Assembly: GCA_002633025.1 (NCBI GenBank)
Contig: NMRB01001095.1
Coordinates: 41,079 to 105,078 of the forward strand
DNA length: 64,000 bases
From: Notospermus geniculatus
Taxonomy: Eukaryota > Nemertea > Pilidiophora > Heteronemertea > Lineidae
Reading direction: 5' to 3'
The notes under the pieces: model-generated
Databases searched by the model: none
Seen by the model: the letters and a program-made list of their open reading frames with translations, nothing else
Told to the model about the DNA's origin: nothing
Translations under genes and position numbers: made by a program
Shown here: piece by piece, positions 10,978 to 23,000 of the stretch
Numbering within the stretch: position 1 is the stretch's first letter
How the letters are laid out: the number at the start of each line of letters is the position of its first letter

Positions 10978-11267
10978 TTAAGTCGGACGCCCGAGTTCAT
11001 AAGTCAATTAAAATAGCGGCCCTAGTTAGTAAAAAGATATTTTGCACTCGCTGAAAAAAATATTTAACCCCATGTCCTTTACCAGCCACGAATTTATCTG
11101 TAAACGTATCCTTGCGAAAATTTAGACGCTAGAACGCCGCCACGGAAGCACGTGTCTTTGCAAAATGTTGAAGTACATGTACATGTACATCATGTAAGAC
11201 TTTCTGTCGTCAGGAGTTCCGAAACGGCTACGCGTTTGACCCGTAGTGGGAGTCGGAGTCGGGACAG

Positions 11268-11389
11268 TAGGGAGGTTTCGCTAGCGCCCGGTTAGGCCAT
11301 ACGACAACGTTTATCTATTGTTTGGGTATACCCACACAATAGATAAACGTCGTCGTAGGGCCTATCCGGGCGCTTGCGAAACCTCCCTA
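11268..11389. mobile_element. Hairpin MITE, family C, copy 2
   Basis: A 122-bp palindrome TAGGGAGGTTTCGCTAGCGC ... GCGCTTGCGAAACCTCCCTA with the same core as the copy at 3555 (CGCCCGGTTAGGCC, ATAGATAAAC, GGGTATACCC). The outer 7-8 bp differ from copy 1 but are again inverted and complementary to each other. Confidence 0.8.
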
Positions 11390-11516
11390 TTGTGTAACCT
11401 CTCATCCGTCAACCCAGAAGTAGGCCCAACATTTTCAACGTCTATATAAAACGTAAGATGTGGTCTTCTTTGACCGCGACACACGGCGCAAACTTGCCGA
11501 ATCACCCATAGAGCCC

Positions 11517-12081
11517 TACACTCAATAATTCAGTGGTCTCGGCCTCCGCTCGAAGTTGTTACCCTCAACCACTGAAACATTTGCTGCCAAAGTTCGTTTC
11601 TGAACACTAGATGTCACTACCAGTTGTTGACGAAAGCGCGGGATCAACCAGCCAATGACCGATCACCTTTCAAACAACCTTAGGCGGTGTTGTTTCTATG
11701 GACGCAATCACGGCAATCCAAAGAGTGCTGAAGGCGAAGTACTTACACCGCTGTATTGTCCAACATCGGGTCGTATGTGACGTTGAGTATGTTAACTTTT
11801 CATTTCGCAGTGAATGTATTCCAAAAAGTGGTGCAAAATAACACGAAAAGTCCGGAATATACACATCTATGCCACGATACTTGTCACATGACCAAAGCGG
11901 CCAATTAGGAAAATGTTTCATGTTTTCCCCTAGTTGCGTGAAATACTGGTCGCTGATTAGTTGATGACATTTTGCGCCATCTAGCATGTCTAGTGTTCAG
12001 AAACATGATTTGGCCCCATCTGTGCCAGTGGTTGAGAGCGTATAACTAGTATTAAGCTCGAGGCCACTGGGGACTAGTGTA
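11517..12081. mobile_element. 565-bp MITE with 9-bp target duplication
   Basis: The element starts TACACTCAATAATTCAGTGG and ends with the inverse of TACACTAGTCCCCAGTGG. Sub-terminal blocks CTCAACCACTG and GTTTCTGAACACTAGA recur inverted near both ends, so the imperfect TIRs are about 110 bp long. It is flanked by the 9-bp direct repeat ATAGAGCCC (11508-11516 and 12082-12090). The paralogous stretch downstream of receptor copy 1 (about 6190-6215) is an empty site. A 9-bp duplication is typical of Mutator-like elements, which is inference only. Confidence 0.8.
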
Positions 12082-12357
12082 ATAGAGCCCCCGCCACGGT
12101 TCTTGACGCCGACACCAGTTACCAGGAAGAACACCCACAGACAAACATGCTGACCGACCTCTCATTTCACATGACGCGGCTGCATGTTGTCAGAGGGTAC
12201 AGGAGCTGTCAGTGAGCTGACCAGTAGGTGTCACTACGGCCCAATACAATGCAATAGCGGAGCCATTCATCCACAATCACGTGGATATTCATATCTTTTA
12301 GAGTCCCTCAATCTCTCTTATCACACCAATACACATGACGAAAATCTCGGTACTTAC

Positions 12358-12403
12358 CCAGTGTGGCTACCAGGAACAGAACAATCACGGAACACTTCAA
12401 CAT
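12358..12403 (-). CDS. Candidate signal-peptide first exon of an unknown gene
   Basis: Reading on the minus strand from the ATG at 12403, the codons give MLKCSVIVLFLVATL followed by one base and a consensus donor GTAAGT, so the exon would end in phase 1. A short charged start followed by a hydrophobic run and a phase-1 junction is the usual build of a secretory signal exon. No further exon was found downstream on the minus strand (below 12357), where transposons and receptor remnants dominate. It could be the relic of a disrupted gene or a chance match. Confidence 0.35.
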
Positions 12404-13171
12404 TTTTCCTTGTGTCATTTATAATTTCCTGGACGAAGGATGTGGTTCCAAGTTACCACTAAGGAAATGTCAAGTATCAAGATCCCTACTACGCTCTGAC
12501 AGCGGACATACTGCGGTTACACCAGACGAAACTAATGGGGAGGAACCTTTTAAGTTTTTCGACAACTTTCACTGATGAATCTTGAAGCCGCCTAAACAGT
12601 TCTTCGACAACTGTCACTGATATGGAGTCTCTTTCACCCAAGTCCGCTCAAAGCCGCTCTGCAGAATTTCTAACTGGAAATATGTTTCTGGTACAGCAGG
12701 ATCGGAGACACCCGACTTTCAGTTGGTCCACAACCCACGAAATCCTGTCCGTCCCTTTTCCTCCCGATTTACAAAACATCTGATTGCAAAGTGACACTGT
12801 GACATATTGATGTGTCCTTCAGCTTGGCAGGGTCACGTGTATCAGAGCCAAATCTAAACAGCAACATTCAACCTTGTCCCAAGTACATTTCACTGCATGT
12901 AAACCTCTACACTTGCATAGAAACAAAGATACTGGGACCGAGTTGAACTTTCTGCATTCGTCCTCTCACTTTTATTGTTGGATTGATAAATAGCTGTTTT
13001 TTTCTGATATTTTGTCCATAATTGACCCAGAACATCAGGCAATAATGGAATGAGGAAAACAGCAGCTATTAATGATCTAAAAACCATCATTTGCTAATTA
13101 ACAGTGCTGCTGGTTAATATGAACACAGGAGTGGTAGAACTACCCAGATAGAAATGTATGAGGAGTGGTTG
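12404..13171. other. Intergenic region
   Basis: No gene recognised. A minus-strand frame at 13090-12890 begins with a signal-like hydrophobic stretch (MMVFRSLIAAVFLIPLL) but has no clear donor or family resemblance, so it is not called. Confidence 0.35.
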
Positions 13172-13762
13172 ATGGTAGCACACATCACCACAACGTAATC
13201 ATATCATTGACATTCACTCCTGAATCTGGTAGCACGCCCACCTCTGGTAGAGATCACCTCACTTCTGCATTTGGTAGCACACAAATTCATTTCTTTGAGA
13301 GCGCCTCACTTCTACATTTGGTAGCACACAAATTCATGCCTGTGAGATCATCTCACTTCTTATCTGGTAGCACACAAATTCATGTGTCTGAGATCACCTC
13401 ACTTCCGCATCTCATGGTAGCACACAAATTCATGTCTGTGATATCACTCTCACTTCTACACTTGGTAGCACACAAATTCATGTCTTTGAGATCGCCACAC
13501 TTCTGCATTTGGTAGCACACAAATTCATGTCTTTGAGATCGCCACACTTCTGCATTTGGTAGCACACAAATTCATTTCTTTGAGAGCGCCTCATTTCTAC
13601 ATTTGGTAGCACACAAAATCATGTCTGTGAGATCACCCACTTCTATATCTGGTAGCACACAAATTCATGTCTGTGAGATCACCTCACTTCTGCATTTGGT
13701 AGCACACAAATTCATGTCTGTGAGATCACCTCACTTCGACATCTGGTAGCACACAAATTCAA
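13172..13762. repeat. 47-bp minisatellite, about 13 units
   Basis: Tandem array with the core GGTAGCACACAAATTCATG repeated every 46-50 bp (occurrences near 13173, 13230, 13273, 13320, 13366, 13414, 13464, 13511, 13558, 13605, 13651, 13699 and 13745). The variable part alternates between motifs such as TCTGTGAGATCACCTCACTTC and TCTTTGAGATCGCCACACTTC. It starts just beyond the probable 3' end of PEX2. Confidence 0.9.
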
Positions 13763-13797
13763 GAATGACAACAAGATAAGAAAAGTTGTACATGTAC

Positions 13798-13803
13798 TTT
13801 ATT
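13798..13803 (-). terminator. PEX2: PEX2 polyadenylation signal (AATAAA)
   Basis: TTTATT on the plus strand reads AATAAA on the minus strand, 111 bp after the PEX2 stop codon. It is the only consensus signal seen between the stop and the minisatellite. Confidence 0.65.
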
Positions 13804-13913
13804 TGGCATCATTCAAGTACTTATAACATAGGATTCTAAAAATTTACAAAATAAACGATAACTGACTTCCCGACGGCAGCCAAGACCCATGGTCACAGCA
13901 TGCAGGTCACCCA

Positions 13914-14099
13914 TCACCCAAGGCCAGGGGTTGAACTTGCAACTGGTGGCTTGCACCAACCCTGAATGTTATTGTCACTTCGAATTCTGCTATATCTCGC
14001 TGGACCCACTTGTAAACGCACAGGTTTTATATTGTCCATACTCTCTACTCGCCGATTGCATCCTGGGCAGGAGAAACCAGCATCTGCCAAGGTATTACT
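13914..14099 (-). CDS. PEX2: PEX2 exon 8 (end of RING, stop codon)
   Basis: Acceptor TTTTTCAG at 14102-14100 region; reads SNTLADAGFSCPGCNRR, supplying the last zinc pair (CPGC), then a basic tail that ends STPGLG and TGA at 13914. The tail after the RING is longer than usual and is not recognised. Confidence 0.88.
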   Translation of the reverse strand, partial: SNTLADAGFSCPGCNRRVESMDNIKPVRLQVGPARYSRIRSDNNIQGWCKPPVASSTPGLG

Positions 14100-17000
14100 C
14101 TGAAAAACAAAAGGAGAAAGCATAGGTGAGATCAACTGTTCCAAATGAATTAGGAGTCCCAAACTGGATCAGGAGTTGCAATTATTTTTCAAGGAAGACC
14201 CTGAGTTCCACTTTTCTAAGGAAAGAACTGCAGTTCCAATGACATTTCCAGAAAATTTAAACTGCCAACCAATTTTCTATGGAAAGAAATGCAGTTCCAA
14301 TGAGATTTTGAGAAAATTTCAGAGTTCCCATTACTTTTTAAGGAATGAACAGTGGTTCCAATGATATTTCCACAAAATTTCAAAGTTCCAATCAATTTTA
14401 TAAGAAAACACCATTAGCAATTCGAAACAAATTTCCATTTTTGATGTGGAATGTTTAATTTTCATGGAATTGTCCAAGATGACTTACTGTAATGCAGTAG
14501 TAACAGAATACATGAGAACATCCAATTTGATGAGGATTTGTAGGCCATTCTCCACAAATGGCACATTCTTGATAATTACGCTGACCACTAGGTGTCACTG
14601 GAGACTTCGGCAGGAATGATTGTGATAGGAAACGTTTGATTTGACGGAAGTTGACGAGTGGAAGAATGAAAAAGAGAAATTCCTGAAAAATAAAATAAAG
14701 AGATATACATTAGCAAATTGAAATTTGGGAATGAAGGTAAAATTTAGGTCTCCTTGCTTATCGAACTTGGCCCTATCTGAATGGCACAAGTGGCCAACAG
14801 CTGCCCACACAGACTGTTGGCCTGAGGTGGGGTTTCGCCTTAAAACAGACAGATGGCACCACTATGCAGGAAGAGTGAGGCCTAGCCATGCTATATTTAT
14901 CCTGACCGTTGTACAGATGAATTACCATAACTGGAATTGGCAACTTACAGCAAAGCCGTGCCAAAGCAGTTCTCGTGAGACGTAGTCGAACCCAACCTGA
15001 AAAGGAAAGCAAGAGAGAGTTCAAAAAAAAGTCTGCCTTTCAGACTGACGGATCCATATGGTTCCCTACTGATGGTCATCGACGTGAAACTCCAGAAAGT
15101 GACCTGTAGCTACAAAGGCCTTGTTGTTTGTAGGTTTGTTACATTTTACACATGTTTTTCAAGGTCTTGCTTTTCTTTGTCTTATGAATCATCAGACGTG
15201 ATAAAAAGCAGCAGTCTCAAGTTGTATTTGTGCCATCAGTCTCTCACATAAACACTATTTCCCCTCTACAAGGAATAATTTCAGAAATCTGACCAACCTG
15301 GCGGACATACTGTGTGCGAGGGAACACCGCCCGGATGCCGAGGATTCTCTCGATGAGCAACTGGTATCGTCCATTGAACAAAAAGACTAGAAAGTTTATC
15401 AGGGACGCCACCTTCCATCCCTCTTTGGCATAAGGCAGAAATTTAGCAATCTGAAAGATAGGTAACATGAATAAACTCATTCATCGAAGTCTTAAGCTCA
15501 TTTAGGCCCACAAAAACCTTCAGAAATCTACCGCTGAGCATGTACCGGTATCTGACTTACCACAGATGCAAATGGCAAACCACTTGTTACTTTTTTGAGC
15601 TCATGTGACCTTTCGTTCAGCCAGTTCCCGCCAACAACCAGCACAGCGTACAGCATCTTCTGACGAGGCGTCATCCATGACTGTGACCCTTCTCCCAATT
15701 TTACGTCTTTGTATTTTACACCCAGGATCTGTTGGCCGACAGTTGCTTCTAATGCATTGATAGAATACTGAAAAGACAGACCAGAACCAATTTTACTGGG
15801 ACATAGGTACATAGAGTGATCATGATTTCTGGGACAAGGTGATCAATTCACCTTGCAACGAAAAGGAGAAACTTTTCCCCAGGCCTAATTGTACACCACA
15901 TTGAGAAAAACCAAGTAAATATCACTCAAGCCTCTAAGCAAGAATTATAATGCATTTCACTGAATTTCTTTCACAATGCATGAGCCATTATGTATATATT
16001 ATGATACCAGGCCTCTGTATTTGGATGAAATATGAATAAATTCCACACACTATGGATTTGTCCTTCCTGTCAGTTAAGGGCACTGGCATGATGAAGACGT
16101 CCTGGATCTATGCTTAGGTTGAGTTCATTTTTACGATAGATATTTTATACATTTCTGCTTCAACCCGACTCTCGCTGAATACAGTCGTACAAGAAGCTCC
16201 GCCCCTTCACCCATCATGTGTCAGTTTCAACGAATCTACCTTAACTGCATCCTCGCACCCAGGGTCTTCACAACCGCTCCCCTTCTTGCGCTTGGTTCAT
16301 CGAGGGAGGGTACGACCGTAAATGACCTGAGATTCTCACGATGGCTCAACTGAGGGAATGCAACTTGAACAAGATGATTCTCGAATAAATTGTCAAATTC
16401 TGACACTTGATGAACTGTTCATTCCTGTTGTTTTGCCCACAAACCATGCGTGGCTAAACTCCCAACACAGTTGTGTACCCCCCCCCCCTCGCTCGGGTAA
16501 TCCGAATGGGGTCGTGGTAGAGCTTAGGTATATTCACTGCTGCAGACTTTGCCAGCTTTGTACGATGTCACTCATCCAGACGTGGCGATCATCAGTTATG
16601 CAGAGAGAGTTGTTTGACTGGAAATGGTGAGAGTAATGTACACTGTTTACTTAGGAGTAGGTGCGTAAACAGGCAAAGCTTAGAGCAATCAGGCCTAGGA
16701 TATTTCAATAGAAACCATAGACAAACATGCAAACAAGACAGTCTTCATGTTTTTCACCATGGATGTGATCAAACTGGTCATACGTTTCTCTGGTAACAGC
16801 TATGGCACTATGTAATCAAGTTAAGGTGAAATCAAGGAGGTATACTGTCCACTTCATTATGAAAGACGCTCCTGTACATTGCTGTACATGTTTCTGTACA
16901 TTATTCTGTCTAGCGGCATGAAACATATCAAAATGTATTTTGCATTACATGATATGAGAATATACAGGAACTCCTTTGGAGATGCTCAGTGTTTTAAGAT

Positions 17001-20000
17001 CAAGTTGGGATGAAATAGAGTAAAGTTGGTTTTGGGGAGAAATAGAAGACCATAAAAGCATATTCATACTGCAAAGACCAAACATTGCACATGCAATCCT
17101 TCATTAATGCACACGATTTTCAAAACAACTTAGAATGAAATGGAATCCTTTGAAGACATACACGCAAGAACTTTTGATACTATTGTGTAAATTGAGATTT
17201 TATTGACAGCTAGGCCTTTGGTAGGCCGTGATCATTTATGCCTGACTGTGTTTTGGGCAGCGGCGGACGTGTTCGGCGATGGACGAGCAAGAAAGGACGG
17301 AAACCCCGCAAGAATATCCCGAGGACGTAACGGCAGACGTGACAGAAGAGAAAGAGGAAGTCCAAGTTGAACAAACAACAACACCAACGGTCGAGACGCC
17401 GGAGGAGGTAGGCCCAATGGCATTTTCTTACATGTATACATGTGTCTTGATTTGAATTTTCTTTTTATATGTATCATAATTTTGAAGGAAATTAGTTATT
17501 GAGATACCTTCAAATTTGGTGAGGAAGGACCAAGTGATGCACTGAATAGGCTGCTCCTTGAGTCCCCCAGAAAGGTTTCTCTGGAGACGAGCGATACGAT
17601 ATGAAGCGCTTTGAAACTGTATCACAGTGGAAAGCACTTTATAAAGAGCTTCGCAATGCAATGCACTGGCTGCAATAACACCAACTGCTTCACTGAAGGT
17701 TCTGAGAGCTTTATGGTACCGGTAGTAGTTTAGTCTAGATGGCTTCCATTCCAAACGCCTTATGTTACGGTAAATTGGACAGCATGCCTAGATCTAAATC
17801 CTCTCTTATCTATTTTTGGTCATACTGGTTTTTTTCAGTTTTATATTAGAGAATATATATATATGTATAATAACTGATTGAATTCATTGAGTGATCAAAT
17901 CATAGAAGATAAGAAGTTGGATTATGTTTCAGTTTTAGAAATTGTAGTAAGGTTTCTGCCTGTCTTCTGAAGCTTATTCCAACTACACTGAATAGCGCTA
18001 TATAAATTTTTATATTGTTTTTGATATTATAATTTTCCAAGACCTATCTTGTGTACATGTATTGCTGTACTCCCCTAACGAATTCAGTTCCTGCTCAACC
18101 ACCAGACGGCAGAAACACGGAACTGATGTCACCAGGGGTCACACGGCCCTAGACGTCACACGTCACTAAACTAGGTATTAATATGCAGACAAATATCACC
18201 ACCATGACACAAATCTGTTGTACGCGGATGGAACTCATGAACAAATAGCAACCAAAGTCAAAATTCACACAACGGTATTTGAATTCTTATATTCTGATTT
18301 CCATAAACATACACAGAGCCATTTTCAAGGACTTAATGGATATCACTTTTTAATCATCTTAACAAACAATAATCTTATCCTCCTGACAGGTCTTTGAATT
18401 AAAACCAATGTCCCAGAAGATGTGATGGATGCCAAGGTCGATCCACCAAATACAGTCGAACTCTGTTAAGAGGTCTCTGTTTGGAGACTGACAATCCTTA
18501 ATTGAGAGGTGTAAAATTGAAAGGAGGTTAAAATGAATAGGAATGACCAATGTGGGACTGAACTTCGGTCAGGNNNNNNNNNNNNNNNNNNNNNNNNNNN
18601 NNNNNNNNNNNNNNNNNNNNNNNNNNNNNNNNNNNNNNNNNNNNNNNNNNNNNNNNNNNNNNNNNNNNNNNNNNNNNNNNNNNNNNNNNNNNNNNNNNNN
18701 NNNNNNNNNNNNNNNNNNNNNNNNNNNNNNNNNNNNNNNNNNNNNNNNNNNNNNNNNNNNNTAGTCCAGGAAAAGTGTGATTTGACCCAGAACAAATTGC
18801 AACAGAATTTCTTTTTGCTTTAAATGGTTTAGTATACCCCTCCAAACATCTCATAAAAAGTCCCTTCAAATCCGACCTCCCGAAGTGCCCATAATTGGTA
18901 TTTATTTGAGATCCTACATTAACTCCTATTACAATGTATATGGACTTCTATTACAAATTCAAGATGCATGTACTGCTAACTTTTTTCTCGTCCGTTTTAG
19001 ACCCTATAAATGTATTACCAATAGATAGAAATATGGCACGTCTTAGTCAGATAAGCATGATTAGAACACCATTAAACTCGTATTTGTTGTAAAAACGACA
19101 CATTTGTTGATTTTAGGCAAAATATGACGTAATGTGTCATTTCTACAACACAGCAACAACATATAATGTTCAAATCAAGCTTATCTGACTCAGAGGTGCC
19201 ATATTTCTATCTATTGGTAATACATTTACAGGGTCTAAAACGGACGAGAAAAAAGTTAGCAGTACATGCACTCTTGAATTTGTAATAGAAGTCCATATAC
19301 ATTGTAACAGGAGTTAATGTAGGATCTCAAATAAATACCAATTATAGGCACTTCGGGGGGTCGGATTTGAAGGGACTTTTTATGAGATGTTTGGAGGGGT
19401 ATACTAAACCACATAAAGCAAAAAGAAATTCTGTTGCAATTTGTTCTAGGTTCCCCCTTATTCTCGATAAATATCCTGGGCTAATGGTACTATTGACAGT
19501 GTTCTCCAACACCCAGACCACAGGTACACACTGCCATCCCAAATGAAATGGTCCATGGACCATGTGCTCACCTGGGTGAATGTTCCAGAAGAACAAGTCA
19601 AGTAGAAATATTCCCGGGAAACAGCATACCAGGTTACAATGTTCTTTGTGGTATTGTTCATGATATGGGCCAAGTCCATTTTTCAAGATGGACGATGGCG
19701 GCCATACCGGTACTTGAATTCCAATCCGGCTGAAATGTGCTGCATTTATATAGGGTACCTTGGTACATTACCGTACATATCATTGTAGAGTAAAAACATT
19801 CTAGCTGCTGTAGTTTAGGTGATATGAGCCAAGGGGACTTTTTTCAATATGGCAACCTGGTGGCCATATTTGATAGAGGGAAAAGTGAGAGCTTTGTCAT
19901 GACATGTGCCAAAAGCAATCTCAAACACTTTCAAACGGCATCATTGTGGTGGACATGAAAATTTCAGGCCTGCAATTCAATCCTTTTATAAGCTTCATTA

Positions 20001-23000
20001 AACTCAATGAGCTTACAAAGAACCCAATTCTACTCTTTATGTCTTGCAAAATTGCCATTTATTCCTTTCTCCAGGCAAACCATACCAGTCGGAAAACAGT
20101 GTAGAGGCTTAGCAGGCCAAAACATGTTACGCCTATGATTTGTGGGCTCATAGACTATTTCCTGGTGGCATGGGGAAAATAGAGAGCTGACTGGTGGACA
20201 AAAAATGTAGAAATAAATCACACGTCCTTTCAATATTATAATAAATATAATAATGAGGATTGAGGCCCAAGACTTCATAAGCCTATAGGTTTGTACAGTG
20301 GCTTAGCACAGAGATTCGCCAATAGATTGAAGCCTGCGTGGAGAGACTATAGGTGAAAGCAGGCCTAAAAGTAGGCCTCGGATTGGTGGCTAGAGCACTG
20401 GACAACCGGGTAAGTTTGGCAATTTGTTCGCAAACTTTTAACTTTCCATATGATATCTCATTTGTATCATACTACAGCATGGAGATGTCTTGTAGCAAAT
20501 CCTTTTTTGCGATATCTGTATGAGATACAAGTCATTTCTCACCTTGTTCACCAGTAACAAAGATAATTTTGTGCATAAAAGAAACCCCAACTGGTTTCAA
20601 GCGTTTTGTACCGACTTCTCCACAATGTGAGGTCCACCCACATTTCATAAAGGCAAGGTAATAGACTGCCTACAATGTTTACTAGTAGGTCCAGGCACAA
20701 GATTTCACAGCTAGTGACCAACTCTACACAAACTAATTCTGTTCAATGCAAATAGACATCAACCCTTAGGCCCTCGCATAACAAAAATGCCTAGACCATT
20801 TGTTGAGGATAGGAATATTCTTGTTTTGTGGTGATCACCACTATGTTTTGAACTTCTAGAAGATCATTACCTTCATACAAGTAGGCATGATATTTCTTCG
20901 AGGATGGGGATTTGGCCTAGTCGTTAAGGCATGTTGCCCCTGAGTGCTGGTGATTGATGCATAATGCAAGGGTCCATGGGTTCGAATCCGGTAGGAAGCT
21001 ATGTCTTTCACCTTAGAAACCTCTTACTATTTCATATTTCTTAGAGGAATGCAATATCCAAAACATTCTTTATTGAAGATGTTCAAAAAGACCCTGACAA
21101 GCAAGACATTCTGTAATGGACTATAGTTAAGTATGTACCGTATAGAGCGTTCCAAATGAAGAAATACTTTCATATTCAACCAAGCAATATTGCCAACGTC
21201 TAATAAGGGCAATTAGGCTTAGTAGAGAACGCCCTCTCAATAGGTTTGCGCCCAGCAAACTTCACCGTTACAGGGTTGGAGCTACCATTACTTTTTTTAG
21301 CCAAAGTAAAGAAAATCCCTATTGTTCACACTACTGAACAATAGGCTTTTCTTTACTTTGGCTAAAAGAAGACAATGGTAGCTCCAACCCTGCCGTTATT
21401 CTACACAAGGTTGTTCACCACAGGGGCTGTTTCTGGCCAACACTCAGTTATAAGAACGGTCAAAGGCACATTTCAGGACACTGGGCTCATGGACACAGTA
21501 GACTGCTTCAAGCCGACATGTAGGCCTGCAAAATGACACGTTACTTGTACTGAATGTGTCAATAGATTTGAATGTTAAAATTTGTATTGGCTTTGCCGTA
21601 GTTTGACCTTAGATCTAATGCCAATGACATTTTCAGGTAGATTTTTTCTCGTGGCTCTGTTTTCTCCTGCATTTCATCTCAAACTGGGATTGAGCACAAG
21701 TGCAACCTTTATGAGGTAAATCGAGTCACAGGTGACAGCATAAGAATACATTTTGCTGCACAGTTACACACTTTCTTTCGCGGCTGGTTTATTGCATCCC
21801 AAACTAGAACCATGGTACTTGATTGCACCAAATTAACAAATGGTATACATATATCATATCACTGCACTGTTCCCTTGTCATAACCCAAAGCCCCGACAAT
21901 ACATAAATTTTTTAGGCACAAACACAACCTATGACACCTTGCAAAGTGGGAATAGAATTTTAAATTATTTTTGTGCGAATCGTGTATCAAAAAGTGATCG
22001 ACAAAAAGGTATGATTGTCTGTGCCCAAGGTGTCCTATTAAATCTCTCACGAATAGTCTGAGAATAATGACCATCTATCATTTTCTCAACCACTTTCTCG
22101 AATGAAATCACAAACATGCTATTCTTTTCATATCCTGTTTGTCTGCCAGAACGTTTCAATTCTATTACACGAATTGTGATCTAGATTTGCCTTTTTTTGC
22201 CTGCTACGTGCAGACATTCATTTTGTTCAGTGATATTAAGTGAAAGGAGGCCCACGTCCCCGGGTTATCAAAATATCTCATGGGGGGGGGGGAACTCTGA
22301 CCTGAAGCACTGGTCACCAGGGGTGGATCCACGATTTCGGAAAAGAGGGGGCGCACTGTGCTAGAAACATTGAAATCTGCTGTGAATTTCAATGATTTGC
22401 TCCAAATTTACCTGGTAAGAATTCCACGGTCAATTTTACAGATTTGTTGGCCAAAAGGGGGGCTTACGCCAGGTGCACCCCTTGGATCTGGGCCTGGTCA
22501 CTGCAAACTTGTAAATGACGATGGCGAAATTACAACAGTCATGAACGCCACGGGTTAAAAACAAATATCACAGTTACTCAGGTCGCAAGTCATCTGGTTA
22601 AGGACATACATTCATTATAAAATTGATTCCTTAATCCTCCTTATTGAAAAGTCTTTTACCTCAATGGGAGGCAATAAACACTCATTGATTGCAAAGTCAG
22701 TGACTAAGTGATAGCAGGAGGGATTATCTGGGTACAAAACGGAATACGGGATGCATTTGCCTCCGAGATGTAGAGAAAAACGGTTGTGTACACTGCACGG
22801 TTTCGTTATGTACACTTCACGCACTAATCTGACAAAATGCACGAAGACATTTTTCTTATTTGGATATTCTTATTTCCAATTTCTGCTCTTATGCATTCCT
22901 CAGAATCCTGTCAGAAGACGGCATTTTTGTGCACCAACGTGGATTTCAATTTCAGTCCCACATGTGGATATTAAACGGGTAAATGATAAATTCTAAGAAA

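Larger units (their letters stand above)
9842..11180 (+). pseudogene. Third receptor copy, broken by insertions
   Basis: Three fragments match the receptor genes in order. 9842-9923 matches TM6 (codons for VSSAFVLFKLP), 10298-10365 matches the start of TM7 (GATTAAGTGTGAC region), and about 11096-11175 matches the C-terminal tail (CCTTGCGAAAATTT...). The first two are separated by a TTAA-flanked MITE (9928-10293) and the last two by a further 730 bp that includes another TTAA-flanked MITE. Everything upstream of TM6 is missing, and indels and substitutions have destroyed the frame. This is a dead paralogue. Confidence 0.75.

Noticed and set aside
12890-13090. Minus-strand frame with a signal-like start (MMVFRSLIAAVFLIP)
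   Set aside because: The remainder is low-complexity and lacks a convincing donor; a hydrophobic AT-rich frame of this size is expected by chance.
13165-13565. Open frames of 60-116 codons on both strands in the 47-bp array
   Set aside because: They arise from repeat units lacking stops; there is no start context, splice support or family resemblance.
13172-13762. CRISPR-like regular spacing
   Set aside because: The whole unit repeats, with no unique spacers, and the DNA is eukaryotic.
20925-20998. Functional tRNA gene
   Set aside because: A and B boxes are present, but the acceptor and anticodon arms do not pair; more likely a SINE head or pseudogene.
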